From the NCBI GenBank assembly GCA_016858145.1, contig JAEHOE010000059.1, forward strand, positions 1 through 64,000: a stretch of 64,000 bases of DNA, written 5' to 3'. Below, piece after piece: positions 1 through 10,212 of this stretch. Source of the stretch: Edaphochlamys debaryana. Lineage: Eukaryota > Chlorophyta > Chlorophyceae > Chlamydomonadales. Under the pieces are notes generated by a model. The model made no database searches, had not been told where the DNA came from, and was given only the letters and a program-made list of their open reading frames with translations. Each line of letters begins with the position of its first letter. The first letter of the stretch is position 1. A program made the position numbers and the translations under genes.

Positions 1-62
1 CCCTTCACCCTTCCCCTTCCCCGTCCCCTTCCCCTTCCCCTTCCCCTTCCCCTATCCCCTTG
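1..62. repeat. CCCCTT-type simple repeat
   Basis: The first 62 bases are an imperfect run of C4-5/TT units. It lies in the intron just upstream of the first visible exon of coiled-coil gene copy A. It is pyrimidine-rich and could serve as a long polypyrimidine tract. It does not match the usual green-algal telomere unit. Confidence 0.8.
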
Positions 63-1376
63 CCGGAACGCTGTGCGTGCAGGCTTCACTGGCGACGGCG
101 GACCCTGAATCAGCCGCACCGGGGTCGGGGTCCGCGTCTGGAGCCGCAGCTGCAGCTGTCCCCACGCAGGTGAGGCGGGGGAGCGAGCAGAGCATTCACC
201 ACCGCGCCGCATGCGCTACCCAGTTTCTGGGCTACTAGCGGTTGGGTTGGGCCTTGCAAGGGTCGAGGAGGGGTTTCCCTCAGCCGTTGCTGTGGGTCTG
301 GCCGGCTATGGCCAGGCCGAGGCGGCTAGACACCTGACGAGTGCATCACCTCATGTAGTGCGGGGTTAAAACGGATTAATGGCCGGTTGTGAGCCTGCAT
401 GCCGTGGTGCGGGCTGTTAGTGGAGAGGGGTTGAGGGCTCCACAGAGCCAGACTCGAACACTGGGCCCCCTGGGGGGGGGGCACGGGTCTCAGCCCTTTT
501 CCTGCCTTCAGGCAGCCACCCTTGTCAACCAACTGTCACCGCTGATCCCTTGCCCCCTTTGCCCTCTACCGCTATTCTTCTCATTATCCGTGCTATCAAA
601 GGCGCGCAACCCCAACGAAGCGGCGGACGTGCTGCCCTCACCGGTGCGTGCACCTGGCCGTGGCAACAGCTGTTTGAGCGTGGACCTCGTTTGCGGACCC
701 ACTTCAGGCTGCATGCTGTCCGTTGTGCAGGGGGCGGGCGAGTTCTTCTTCTCCATCGACCGGGGCAACCTGAAGATGCGCATGTCCCAGGTCAACCACG
801 TGAACTGCGCGTTCGTGGCCTCCAATGAGAGCCCACATGACTTCCTCAAGGTACGGGAGTCTTCAGGCTCTTTGTTTCCCCACCCGCCTCCCCGTCAAGC
901 CCAATGCCCTGAGCGTCATACGGTGCAGGCCATGTCCCTGTGCGCCGCTGCAACCGTGCTGCGACTCTAGTACTGGGTCCGACTGTCCTTCACAGGTGAT
1001 GCCCCGCCTCTACACCGCCCTCTACCCCGGGGCGAGTCTCGAGGAGCTCCCGCAGCGCATCGCGGAAGGGAACCGCAAAGCGCGCGAGGAGGCCACCGCC
1101 TGGGTGCGCACGCTGGTTGCCAACTACATGGAGCCGGCGCAGGCGGAGGCGGGGGCGGAGGCGGCGGAGGCGAGGGCGAGGGAGGCGGAGGAGAGTGCGG
1201 AGGCGGCAAGGGCGCAGGCGGAGGCGAGGGCGAGGGAGGCGGAGGAGAGGGCGGAGGCGGCAAAGGCGCAGGCGGAGGCAAGGGCGAGGGAGGCGGAGGC
1301 GAGGGCGAGGGAGGCGGAGGCGGAGGTACAGCGGCTGAAGGCTTTGTTGGAGGCGCAGGCGGCGAACCGTCAATAG
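1..1376 (+). CDS. Coiled-coil family protein, copy A (5' end outside window)
   Basis: Partial gene. Three exons can be read: 83-169 (Ala/Ser-rich linker), 731-850 (40 residues containing RMSQV and ending DFLK) and 996-1376 (126 residues, stop TAG 1374-1376). All junctions are phase 0 with GT-AG borders. The last exon begins with a compact conserved part (RLYTALYPGAS, RIAEG.RKAREEA.AWVR) and continues as a long Ala/Glu/Arg/Gln coiled coil with heptad-like AEARAREAEE units, ending ANRQ. A paralogue at 31538-34074 has the same exon lengths for the last two exons (120 and 381 nt), which supports the model. The missing 5' exons should resemble those of copy B. Function is not recognised. The coiled coil suggests self-association, which is inference. 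The antisense proline-rich frame is a shadow of the GA-rich repeat. Confidence 0.75.
1138..1334 (+). repeat. GA-rich coding repeat (coiled-coil heptads, copy A)
   Basis: Tandem GCGGAGGCGAGGGCGAGG-type units, fully in frame, encode A-E-A-R-A-R-E-A-E-E heptads. The tract is nearly identical in DNA to 33838-34030 in copy B, although the preceding exon of the two genes has diverged. Confidence 0.8.
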
Positions 1377-1481
1377 GGGGCGCATCGCGGGGACACAGCC
1401 ACAGGTGCGGCGGCAGAATTTGAGGTTGAGGGGCATGGGAGCATGTTAGGCGGGCCTCGTCCGGCAACGGCCCGTGCAGAG

Positions 1482-1524
1482 CGTGGTGGTGGTGGTGGTG
1501 GTGTGGTGGTGGTGGTGGTGGAGC
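1482..1524. repeat. (GGT)n microsatellite
   Basis: Interrupted GGT/GTG trinucleotide run in the 3' flank of copy A. No coding role is seen. Confidence 0.8.
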
Positions 1525-1562
1525 GTAGGGGCGCAGCACGGTGGATCGACAGAAGCTAGGGT

Positions 1563-1960
1563 TTGGTGGGCATGGCCCCCGTATAGCACACAAGCAACAA
1601 GGCTTTCTAGCACCACACGGAGCGGTATGCGCGGACGATGTAGTTGGGGGATGCAGCTGAGCAGCGGCGGCCAGGAACAGCAGACTTGGAGGTAGGCTAT
1701 GGGAAGCGCGCGACGGTTCTTACTGGAAGCTTACTTTCCTGAGCCGTTGGTCGTGTCGAGGTCCCCGGCGGAGGGCGTGCAAACGGCCGCGCTCCCGATG
1801 CCAGCAAAGCGAATCATGTGACGAAGAGGAAGCTGTGTCAGCCGTAGTGGCAGTCGCGGCTAGCAGCAGTGCGGTGTGTGAGTGTGCTATGCTGGGGGAA
1901 AGAGTTAGTGCGGTGTCGAGTGGCTGTTGAGGTGACCCGGCTGTACGACACGGCACTAAG
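1563..1960. repeat. Dispersed repeat, copy 1
   Basis: A stretch of about 390 bp, starting near a GGGCATGGCCCCCGTATAGC-like segment, is alignable by eye with 16495-16890. Shared landmarks in the same order include TTTCTAGCAC/TATCTAGCAC, CACGGAGCG, GATGTAGT.GGGG, ACTTTCCTGAGCCG, GTGCGGTGTGTG and CTGGGGGAAAGAG. Both copies lie just 3' of a gene on the same strand. No ORF or terminal repeat is obvious, so this is a SINE-like or non-autonomous element or a conserved 3'-UTR repeat. Confidence 0.6.
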
Positions 1961-2582
1961 CACCATCCCACATCCCGAGCCCATGCCCGCGTGCAGCTAA
2001 ATAACTCGACACCAGGCGGCAACCGGAAGAAGGTTTTGGGGGGTTGGGGCTTCGGCCCAGAGGACAGCATGGGCGATTGTTAGACCGCAGAAAGGATAAA
2101 AAACCCCCACCGAACCCCGGCTGGTGTAGGACGGCTGGCCGTAGTCCGCTGGACAGACGTGCCACAAGCACGCACGTACGCAACCGCAGCTGACGCGACA
2201 GATGCTGCGGGGGGCTGGGAGGGGCTGGGGAGGGCTGAGTGCAAGGGCGAGGTGGGGCACGGGCTGGGAAGGGGCAAGTGCTCGTGCAGCTGGAGGCTGG
2301 GGAGCTGCGTTGCTGCAATATTTGGGGACGGCGGACAAAGGCGAGCAGGGTTAAGCAACGGCCAGGGTGGGCTGAATGGCGCGGCGCAGGATCGCCAGAA
2401 GCTGGGGGCAAGAAGTGTTCTGCTTGGCAGGGGCAGACAGGAGCTGAAAGTGTAGGGAGAGGATGGGCTGTTGGATAGACACTCGAACGCGGATCAGGCT
2501 GGTGGGTTGGCGGGCAAGGTGCGCTGTTGGCAGGGGTAGGTCCCACGTGGTTCTGACACAGCAGGTGCGTCAGGTCTTGGGG

Positions 2583-2720
2583 TTGCGGATGGGTCACAGG
2601 CCCTGTGTAGCACAACAGCGGCAAAGCTATCTAGTGCTGCACGGAGCGGAGGCAGTAGGTGGAGGTACCACCTACCGGTAGGGATCCCTCAGGCCTAACA
2701 GCAGCGGCGGAAGGTGCGTG
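2583..2720. repeat. Dispersed repeat, fragment
   Basis: A shorter relative of the repeat at 1563-1960. It contains GTGTAGCACAACAGCGGCAA, CTATCTAG and CACGGAGCGGAG in the same order, then diverges. Confidence 0.45.
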
Positions 2721-4859
2721 AAGGGCTGCTGTGTAGCAGACACGCTCCCCGTCCCAAGGATACGGAGGCGATGACACACGTGAGTGGGGTTCCTGTCAAG
2801 TCTAGACCTGCCTTCTAAGACGCATCTACTACAGGCTGCTCGTAAAAGCCGGGAAAACGTAGGCGCGGTGACTACTGACTAGCCGGCCGGCCTTCGATAC
2901 GGCACCGAAAGCCCGAGAGCCCGAAGCCAGCGTTGCTATCTTCCTGTGGTCAGAGTGCGAAGGCCCCTGCACTTCCGGGCCCTAGCCGGTGGCAGAAGTG
3001 CGAAAGCGGGCTGCACTTTGCAGCCACTGGCAGCCCTGAAAGTGCCGGTGCAGTTCCCCGGCCGGCCCAGTTAGCCGTTAACTGCTGATCTCTTAGGATC
3101 CGTGGTTTTTGGCTGCAACCAGCCCCCACGCCCTAGAGCTAACGGAGAGAAGGCGATTGGAGCGCAAATGGAATGAAATGGAGCAGGTTTTGGCCTTGTA
3201 CGGCAGTGTGTGCAGTGTACGGCAAGCGGGGGGTCGGGGGTCCGGAACATTTGTGGGGTGGTGTGCATAAGTAATGTTTCCGGCCTCGCTGCTCTCAGCG
3301 CAGGGTTTCACCGCTCCAAGCCCACCGCCGCAGCGTGCCAGACCGTTCTACCATACAGGCAGACGGTCCCGGGCGTGGCTGCGCGTGCGTCTTGGTCCCG
3401 GAGTCGGGGCCCCTAACGGCCTTGCTCCCCTGTGGGTGCAGCACTCGCCAACCCCGCCTTCCGGTCCGCGAGACAGCCCCGTCGTGAGTAAGGGCGCGTC
3501 AGAGTATGCAGCTTCTCCGGTTGCCGTATGGCTACTGCGGGGGAGTGGGCACTTCTTACGCCTCACAGCCCTTGCCTCCCCTGTGCCTCCTCGCCGTCGC
3601 CCTCCAGCGCAACCTCCGCACCTGCTATCGTGCACCGTAGACTGGAGCCACGACTACCCTGCAGCCTGATACCGGTGAGAACCCTTGTGGTTGTCGGGCT
3701 GGGAACGGGCCAGGCAGGCTGAGGACGCCACGCAGCCGGGTTGGAAGGATACCCCTGGCTAGCTGCGCGTACCATGCCTGACGTCCCCGCACGCCACGTT
3801 CATCATCCTGTTCCAAATTTCCAATACCCTGGGACGAGCAGCTTTAGCCGCGCTTTAGCCCCGCGCGCTCTGCCCCGCCCCAACGAGTACAGTGCGACAG
3901 GCCCCACTCGTTTGCACCGGGGCCAGGGACTCGCCCGAGCCCGACGGGCGCGACGGGCGCGGTAGCATGCCGCGACTTTAGGGCCCTTCCGGTCACGCAG
4001 TCCACCGAAATGCGGCCGCTTAAAGTGCGGCAGTCTAAGCAGCCTGATTCCTGGACCTGGGGCACGCGCTGCGATGGCGCGAGAGGGGCAATGCCCTCGC
4101 AAGCGCCCGAGGCGGACGCGCCTTTCTGCACCGCCGGCGTAGGCACTCGGGGCCGCCAGTGAACCACGGAGAACCACAACGCTCGGCGCGTCCCCGGCGG
4201 CCGCAGCAGAAGAGCGAGTCCGGGTCTGGCCTGGCCCAGGGCATCCTGGGCAGGACATCCCCGCTTTTGGACCGGCGCCCGACCGGCCAGCCGGCTTGCC
4301 CCGCCAGGTGCAGCCAGGTGAGCTCGCTGTAAAATAACTCCCGAGGGCTGTCAAGAGCACTGCGCGAGGGCGAGAGAGCCCCTGGGGGGCGGGGGAGTTG
4401 GGCCGCGTGCTACATGGGAGGTAGGATGAGGAGGATGTCCTGGCAGGATATCCTGGCAGACTTCAGGACTTCAGGAAGAAAATGCGAGATCCGCGCCCGG
4501 CCGCCAAGCGCGCGTGCCGTGAGGGCTTTGGCACGGGCGTGGGGGGGCGAGTGTTGCGCCCGTGAGCGGGGGGAGGGGAGGGTTGAGAGGCCCGGATGTG
4601 TTTGCACGCCACGGCATGTGTGCCGAGCGCGGTTGCACGGCCGCACTGTGAAGCCTGAAATGCCACGAGTTATAGCGTGTAGCTCAGCGGTGCACACGAG
4701 CGAGCAAGCGAGAGAGCAGAATCGAATGCTTGCAGCGCGTTCCGGCCCAGACAGGCCCCAGCCCCGGTTTCGCCGAGCAGTGCAAAGCCACGCTCGACCT
4801 CTTTGCACCGGGCCGCGGGGAGCGGTTCGACTGAGGCGCCGCGGCCCCAGGTGCCACGC
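2721..4859. other. Spacer without a supportable gene
   Basis: Several short frames are open on both strands, but none has a recognisable domain, a consistent exon chain or sustained non-biased composition. A small GGCTGC..GCAGCC hairpin is visible near 3010-3030. CTTTAGC motifs near 3840-3860 resemble those at 14846-14910. A possible exon-like segment near 3430-3490 (CAG before it, GTGAGT after it) could not be tied to any gene. Confidence 0.5.
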
Positions 4860-5029
4860 AGAATGCCAGCACGGACCGCATCACAGAGGGGGCTGCGGCA
4901 CGCGACACTGGTCGCAACGTGCAGCTCGTCGTGAACGCACAAGAAACAGCTTCTCAATGCGCTCATCAAAGCGGGGTCTAGGCCGAAGTCACACAAAGCG
5001 AGCTGCCGCGCCGCTTCAAGAAGGGCGAC

Positions 5030-7164
5030 ATGCAGCGCGTGGTCTTCACGCCCAAGACGCCCGAGGAGCTGGCGGCACTGCGGCTGCCGCCGCGATTCCT
5101 GGCGCTGCGGCACGAGGTGCGCGCGGCGCTGGGGGTCGACGCCACCGAGTGGATCAGCGACGACGTCGGCAAGGCGGCCGCCAACTTTGAGCGCACGATG
5201 GACTTCAATTACTGGATGCAGGAGCAGCTCGCGGAGCTGGGCGCGCACCAGATGCGGCTGACGCCGGTCACGAACGTACGCGCCCAGAACCTGCGGTTCG
5301 ATCGGTGGTCGCTGCTGCGGCTGTCCAAGCGCGTGCGGCCCGACTCGCGCCTCCTGGCGCAGCTGGACCGCGCACGGAAGAGTCCGCACCTCGAGCGCTC
5401 GGCCGTCAGCGCGCTGCCCAAGGCGGCGCGCAAGCTGGCGTGCAAGATCTCGGGCCTGCGTGTGCGCCTGTGCCGCGAGCTGGACGATGCGACCAAGGAT
5501 GAGCTCATGGTGCAGCGAGAGCAGGCGGAGCAGCGCGGCCGCGCGGACGCGCGGCTCGCGCCATTCATCGACGCGCTTGACGCAGTGCGGCAAGCCGAGG
5601 ACGCGGTGCTGCGCGAGCTGTTCGCGGGCGTCCGCGGCGTGGCGGCGGCCGCGCCCTCCTCGGCGGCTGGAGCAGGCTCAGGGTGTGTGAGCGGCGGCGG
5701 CGGCCGAGGAGGGCGCGGTCGCCCCCGCGGCGACCGCGCGCAGACATCGCCAGCCTCGCGTGGATGCCGTCGCGCGGTGCCTCAGTTCGACTTCAGCATC
5801 ATGACGAACGGCGTCAGCGCGTCGCTGCAGTTCTCGCGGTACATCATCAAGTACCCGGAGCCCCTGGTGTTCCCCAGGGCGCCGGCGCCACGCGCTGCCA
5901 AGCCGCCACCGCCGCCTGCGTCGGCGCCCGCGCCGTCGACAAAGAAGAAGCAGCCGAAGAAGAAGTGCGGCGGCACCAAGCGCCCGGGTGGCGCGGACGC
6001 TCCGGAACCGAGCGCTGACGACGGGGCGGTCGCCTCGGCGACCGCCGTCGCGGCGCCCGCGCCCGCGGCGCCCAAGCGCCGCCGCTGCGTTGCGGCGGAT
6101 GATGCAGCGGCAGCCCCGGAGGCGACGGGAGCAGCAGCGGCCGCAGCGGCGGCGGCCGCCGCCGTGGAGGCATCAGAGGCAGCAGCGGCCGCAGTGGCGG
6201 CGGCCGCGGAGGCAGCGGCGGCTGCAGAGGCGCAGAGGGCGAAGCGGCGCTCGGAGATTGAGGAGCAGGTCCGGGGCGCGCAAGAGCGCGCCGCGATGAC
6301 GTCGCTGGTGGAGGAGGCGGGCATCGCCCCCATGGCGCTGGACCTGGGGCACAAGAACCTCTACGTCGGCGCGCTGATTGACGGCAACGGCAAGCTGCAC
6401 TCGTGGCGCCTGACACGCGGCGAGTACCACCACCGCTCCGGCGTGCTGCGCCACAAGCGCGAGTGTGAGCGGCGGCTGGCGCCGTTCCGCTCTACGTTCG
6501 ACGCGATGGGCAACGACGGCGCGGCGCTGCGCACGACGGACCCCGCCAACATCGACAAGTACGTGCGGGCGTACCTGGTGGACGCGCCGCGGTGGTGGGC
6601 GGAGATGCTGTCGCGGCGCGAGCGCCACGCGGACTTTGGCATCCAGATGCGCAAGCGCCGCGTGCTGGACGCCGCCATGTCCAAGATGATCGTCGAGGCG
6701 CGCGTGGCGCTGGATGCGTCGGGCGGCGCTCACCTGCGCCTGCAGGTCAGTCACCTGCGCGCGCAGTGTCGTTCAGTATTAGTACTGATACTACTACTAC
6801 GGTACACAGTACAATCACCTTTCTATCTTTTTCCCGCCTTGCGCAGGTCGCGGTCGGGTCCTCGCGTCCCACCATGAAGCCGACGGGGCGCGGCGAGCTG
6901 GCGGTGCCAACGACCGGCACGTACCAGGCGGTCGTGCGCGGCGTCAAGGCCATGCAGGGCGACGCGTGCCTGAACTGCCACCCCGACGTGCCGCTGGTCG
7001 ACGAGCACTGCAGCACCCTGGTGGACCCGATCACACAGCTGCCCAAGCGCAGCTGCATGCACGTGCTGTCATGGGGCCTCATTCAAGCGCGCGTGGAAAG
7101 CCACGAAGGGTGGGTAGGCGATGACGATGACGTTGTAGAAGACCATGACTTGACCCAATTTTGA
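5030..7164 (+). CDS. Fanzor-type (TnpB-like) RNA-guided nuclease homologue, probably inactive
   Basis: Two exons, 5030-6745 and 6847-7164 (intron GTCAGT..GCGCAG, phase 0), give about 677 residues. Motifs visible: an FDFSIMTNGVSASL block near residue 253, typical of eukaryotic TnpB homologues; basic NLS-like clusters (KKKQPKKK, KRRR); a long poly-Ala linker; then a RuvC-I-like strand DLGHKNLYVG with Asp at about residue 438, followed by LTRGEYHHRSG, the Fanzor 'EYYH.SG' signature. Exon 2 has a C-x2-C (about residues 613-616) and a later C-x(n)-C-x-H, suggesting a zinc ribbon. Known family members also need a RuvC-II Glu and a terminal RuvC-III Asp next to Asn-Ala-Ala. I find neither; the end (GDDDDVVEDHDLTQF) looks unrelated. 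The copy therefore seems 3'-truncated or decayed. ATG 5030 is the first in the main frame, but Fanzor-like N-terminal residues may lie upstream in another frame (4928-4980). Confidence 0.62.
6120..6232 (+). repeat. GCN/poly-alanine repeat within the Fanzor-like gene
   Basis: Two related blocks of GCAGCGGCCGCAG(C/T)GGCGGCGGC type encode alanine runs interrupted by VEASE-type residues. The second block looks like a duplication of the first. It forms a linker just before the nuclease domain. Confidence 0.7.
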
Positions 7165-7542
7165 CAACGGGAGCATGTCGGGTGAACACGAACAAACTGT
7201 GGACACGAGAAAGCTATTTTTTTGTTGGGCTGTATGGCAAAGCCAGGGCCTTGGCCAAGCCAGCAACGCGGGGGGACAGTACTGTATGTATATCCGTCTG
7301 GGCGTTTTAGTCGCGCTCGCGTGGGGGCGGGACGCGCTGCACGCTGTAGGTGTGTCATGGCGCGCATCGATTTTCTAGCCATCCCTTCACAGCGTGCGTG
7401 ATATTGGGACGCTGTGAGAACCCGAGCTGCTGGGCCCACTGCCGCGGGTTAATTGGAAATTTGGAAGAGAGCATAGAGAGAGAGGGCGCCGAACTTATGA
7501 ATAGAGTGTATTTAGAGAGGCCGCGCGGGTGTGCAGCAGCTG

Positions 7543-7547
7543 TGTAA
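7543..7547 (+). terminator. TGTAA polyadenylation signal candidate
   Basis: TGTAA lies about 380 bases after the stop of the Fanzor-like frame in a locally AT-richer stretch. TGTAA is the usual polyadenylation signal in chlamydomonadalean algae. The assignment to this gene is inferred. Confidence 0.35.
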
Positions 7548-7696
7548 TATTTCTTCTGGTGTATGTAGCAGACGCGCTAAACCTGATGAGTCAGCAAGCA
7601 ATGGAGTCTTGTACTATACTGTGTAGCCTGAGAAATAATTTTCCCAGGCTATAGGTATTGAGCTCATAACGCGAGCGCATAGAAGACACACGCAAC

Positions 7697-8041
7697 ATGT
7701 CCAGCAGCGGCCCCGGCTGGCTCTACATCGTGCAGACGCAGTCCGACATCGATGCGAGGAACGGCGTGACCACCAGCGAGCTCGAGGCCTCCCGGCTGGC
7801 CTACGGCGCGGGGGCCGTGCCCATCTTCATGATGGCCGTCACCAACGCGGAGGCGGCGCGCGCCTCGATGGTGTCGGACATGAAGTCGGGCAATTTCGCC
7901 GCGCAGTTTGTGTACCACGAAGAGAACACGGGGGAGTTCGTGAGCGGCAGCAACGATCGGCGCATCGCCACCACGAAGGGGACGTGGTCGCGCTGTGGGG
8001 GTTTGCGTGAGACTTGGGGGCTCTGGGGGCGAGGACACTGA
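7697..8041 (+). CDS. Small GIY-YIG/T5orf172-like ORF, tentative
   Basis: An ORF of 114 codons. The first 80 residues look like real protein: a GWLYIVQT strand near the N-terminus, a Thr-Ser/Arg segment ending SRLAYGAGAVP, a hydrophobic strand IFMMAVTNAEAARA, then QFVYHEENTGEFVSG. This order resembles small GIY-YIG nucleases of the T5orf172/MSV199 type (GYIYI .. KIG.T .. R..Y.TGA .. AV.NA...E .. G.EFF). The canonical Tyr/Gly and catalytic residues are not convincingly present, so the call rests on topology. The tail after residue 95 is Gly/Trp/Arg-rich and may be read-through past a lost exon border. The neighbours are a Fanzor-like gene and a LINE, so a mobile or viral origin is plausible. 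An unrelated algal protein is the alternative. Confidence 0.35.
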   Translation: MSSSGPGWLYIVQTQSDIDARNGVTTSELEASRLAYGAGAVPIFMMAVTNAEAARASMVSDMKSGNFAAQFVYHEENTGEFVSGSNDRRIATTKGTWSRCGGLRETWGLWGRGH

Positions 8042-8810
8042 GCATTCTGGCGTCCTGTGGCGCGGAGCAGGCGAGCAGGCAAACGACGCGATGACGCGAT
8101 GAGCAACGAGCGTGCAAAGCGCGCTCCTTTTGCCCCATTTCCGGCGCGTTGTTGTAGTTTGTAGCCAACTGAATTCCACGGCGCTGCCCGGGCGCTAGTT
8201 TGGGCGCATTTCGAGAGCGTTGATCGGCGAAACTTTGGCCGTTGGGACGAGCATGTACACGGCCGAGGGCGAACTTGCGCCATGGGCTGCGGGGCGCCGC
8301 GAGAAGGACTCGCACGAGTTCCCAGGGCTCGCGGGGAGGCCCCGCATGCTTGTAAACGCCGCGCCGAGGGGCCGGATGCCAAGCGCCTCGCCCGCCACTC
8401 GGGTGAGACGCCGAGTAGGCCGCTCTGCGGCCGCGAGGGGCGCCGCGCGCCCGCTGTTATTGCACGCGGCGCGGTGAACCGTTGGGGCCAAGTCGCGGGC
8501 GTCCGCGCGGCTCGGCCGAGGCCTTCGCCAAGCCTCGCCCCCCGCGATGCTACCGGCTCGGCTCGCTTGGGCATGCCAGTGCACGGCTGCCGGTCGCGTG
8601 CGCTCAGCGACAAAGAGCGTAGTGCCTTGTACGTGCACGGGCTGTTGGCACCGGAGCCAACGCCGTGTTGGCTTAAGCGGTGGCATGGATCCAACCGGTG
8701 CGGCTTATTTGAGCCACGCGGACCGCCACCGGCACGGCGACGTAGCGCAAGTCAAATGCAGTCGATTCGGCGTGCTCGGCCCGCGTGCAATTCAATTGAG
8801 TGAGCTGCAA
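8042..8810. other. Spacer between the GIY-YIG-like ORF and the LINE
   Basis: GC-rich sequence with overlapping open frames on both strands but no recognisable domain. The LINE similarity starts abruptly near 8815. Confidence 0.5.
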
Positions 8811-9420
8811 ACATCCTCCCTATATCTGGCAGCAGCGCAGGCGCTGATGTGCTGGTTGAGGTCCAAGGGCTTCGTCGTCAGGACTGGCCCCGACGGAGGC
8901 CTCGCACTCTCAGCCTCGCAGTATGCAGACGACCACAGCCAATTCCTACGCCCGGAGGCAGCCGCAGCATTTGCAGCCGCCATGGACACGTTCGCGGAAG
9001 CCAGCGGCCAGCGCCTCAACAAGTCGAAATCGGAGCTCCTGATGGCGGGCAAGCCCCTGCCGGCCCCGGCCCAACCAGCCCTGCCGGCCCCGGCCCAACC
9101 AGCGCCAGCCCAGCCAGCGCCAGCCCAGCCAACGCCAGCCCCGGCACAGCCAGTGCCAACCCCGGCCCAGCCAGCGCCAGTTCAGCCAGTGCCAGCCCAG
9201 CCGGCGCCAACCCCGGCACAGCCAGCGCCAGCCCCGGCACAGCCAGCGCCAGCCCCGGCGCAGCCAGCTCCAGCTCCGCCGGCGCCAGCCCCAGCCCAGC
9301 CTACGCCAGCCCCGGTCACGCCAACGCCAGAGCCAGCCCCGGCCCCGGCCCAGCCAGCACCGCAAGGATGCGATGGTTACAGTAGGAACCGCCTCCGAGC
9401 ACCAGCTGAGAGGGGTTAAG
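8811..9420 (+). pseudogene. LINE reverse transcriptase fragment (palm, YADD) fused to Pro-Ala repeat
   Basis: The frame reads LYLAAAQALMCWLRSKG, then SASQYADDHSQFLR (catalytic YADD box) and FAEASGQRLNKSKSELLMAG, the usual motif D/E region of L1-like reverse transcriptases. After that it runs into about 100 residues of Pro/Ala/Gln repeat and stops at 9417-9419. The upstream half of the RT is absent. A fragment containing exactly that missing half lies at 18757-19303. Confidence 0.7.
9055..9360 (+). repeat. Pro-Ala-Gln minisatellite
   Basis: Variable tandem units of about 12-21 bp built on GCCAGCCCCGGC(A/C)CAGCCA encode PAPAQPAPAQP in the RT frame. The tract sits exactly where LINE proteins have a variable linker between the RT and the thumb region, suggesting local expansion after insertion. 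Confidence 0.8.
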
Positions 9421-10212
9421 CGTAAAGCGCCACCTACCGGGTATGGGCCTCCATACCAGCACCGCCCCCAGCTGCAGCCAACTGTTGGTCGTTGACCCAC
9501 AACGAGGGGGTCGCCGAGGGGAGACCCCTCAAAACTTCTTTTCTGGCGCTTGGCCTACCAAGCGCAAATTTCTGGGAAGCGGTCTAGGCCCGCGAGCGGG
9601 CCGGTGTTCTTTGAAGGGCCAAGGCACGTCCAGGCACGTCGAGGGCCACCACTGACTCACACCACCAGGCACAGCGTCCCAACATCCCACCAAAATGCCC
9701 CTAGCGTCGCACGGGCAACCAGAGGGCCACCAAGACATCCAGCAGAGCACCACTCGCAGCATGTATGACATCGAACGCAACATCACACCTTTCCGCAAAG
9801 CCATTCGTCCGGACAGCCCCGCAGATGCCGCACCATGCTAGCTCTGCGTGCGAACGGTTGGGACTTTTATGCGGCGGCACGAGGGCTGCCGATCGTGGCC
9901 TGACGCGGTACAAGGCCCGCCTACCAGCCAACTTAGCTGACACCCTATGGCTCAGATGAGCGTAGTAGTGCGACCACGACCGGACGTGCGAGGAGACATA
10001 GTACGCCGCCTTCAAGCTTGAGTCCCAGAGCTCGCCCTTACATGCAGTCTCTCCGCTAGCCGTCCATAGCATCCAACAAGCGAGAATGAAGATCATCTGG
10101 CCGACGGAGGTGTCAGTCCGCGGTCGCTCCTCGATGCGTGCGACTTTCTGGCTGCGGCCCCGCCGAGGCGGGGCCGCAGATATGTTCTGTGTGTGTTCTG
10201 TGTGTTCTGTAA
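9361..10212. other. Insertion between the two halves of the LINE ORF
   Basis: About 850 bp with no similarity to RT. The reading frame is lost throughout and resumes at 10213 with LAPDQQLGGIRVV.KAKTLG. The segment ends with a TGTTCTGTG direct repeat (about 10183-10210) preceded by a perfect GC-rich hairpin. It may be a small non-autonomous element. No terminal inverted repeat or target duplication is certain. Confidence 0.4.
10152..10179. repeat. Perfect 13-bp GC-rich hairpin
   Basis: CTGCGGCCCCGCC, a GA loop, then GGCGGGGCCGCAG: a perfect 13-bp stem with a 2-nt loop, near the 3' end of the insertion. A Helitron 3' end would need CTRR about 10 nt downstream, which is not seen here. Confidence 0.8.

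Noticed and set aside
1..62. Telomere
   Set aside because: The C4TT repeat is irregular, short and inside a gene; the known green-algal repeat is different.
967..1593. Proline-rich minus-strand ORF (extensin-like), and the same at 33695-34444
   Set aside because: It is the reverse complement of the GA-rich coiled-coil repeat; the plus-strand exon chain with conserved paralogue is far better supported.
4670..5593. 307-codon minus-strand frame
   Set aside because: Mirror of the Fanzor-like coding sequence; open only because of extreme GC3.
5782..6754. Minus-strand Ala/Ser- and His/Arg-rich frames
   Set aside because: Shadows of the poly-Ala linker and nuclease part of the Fanzor-like gene.
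9055..9360. CRISPR-like array
   Set aside because: Units are contiguous and coding (Pro-Ala-Gln) with no spacers; the genome is eukaryotic.
10152..10210. Helitron 3' terminus
   Set aside because: The hairpin is perfect, but no CTRR ending follows at the right distance and no TC-starting 5' end was found.
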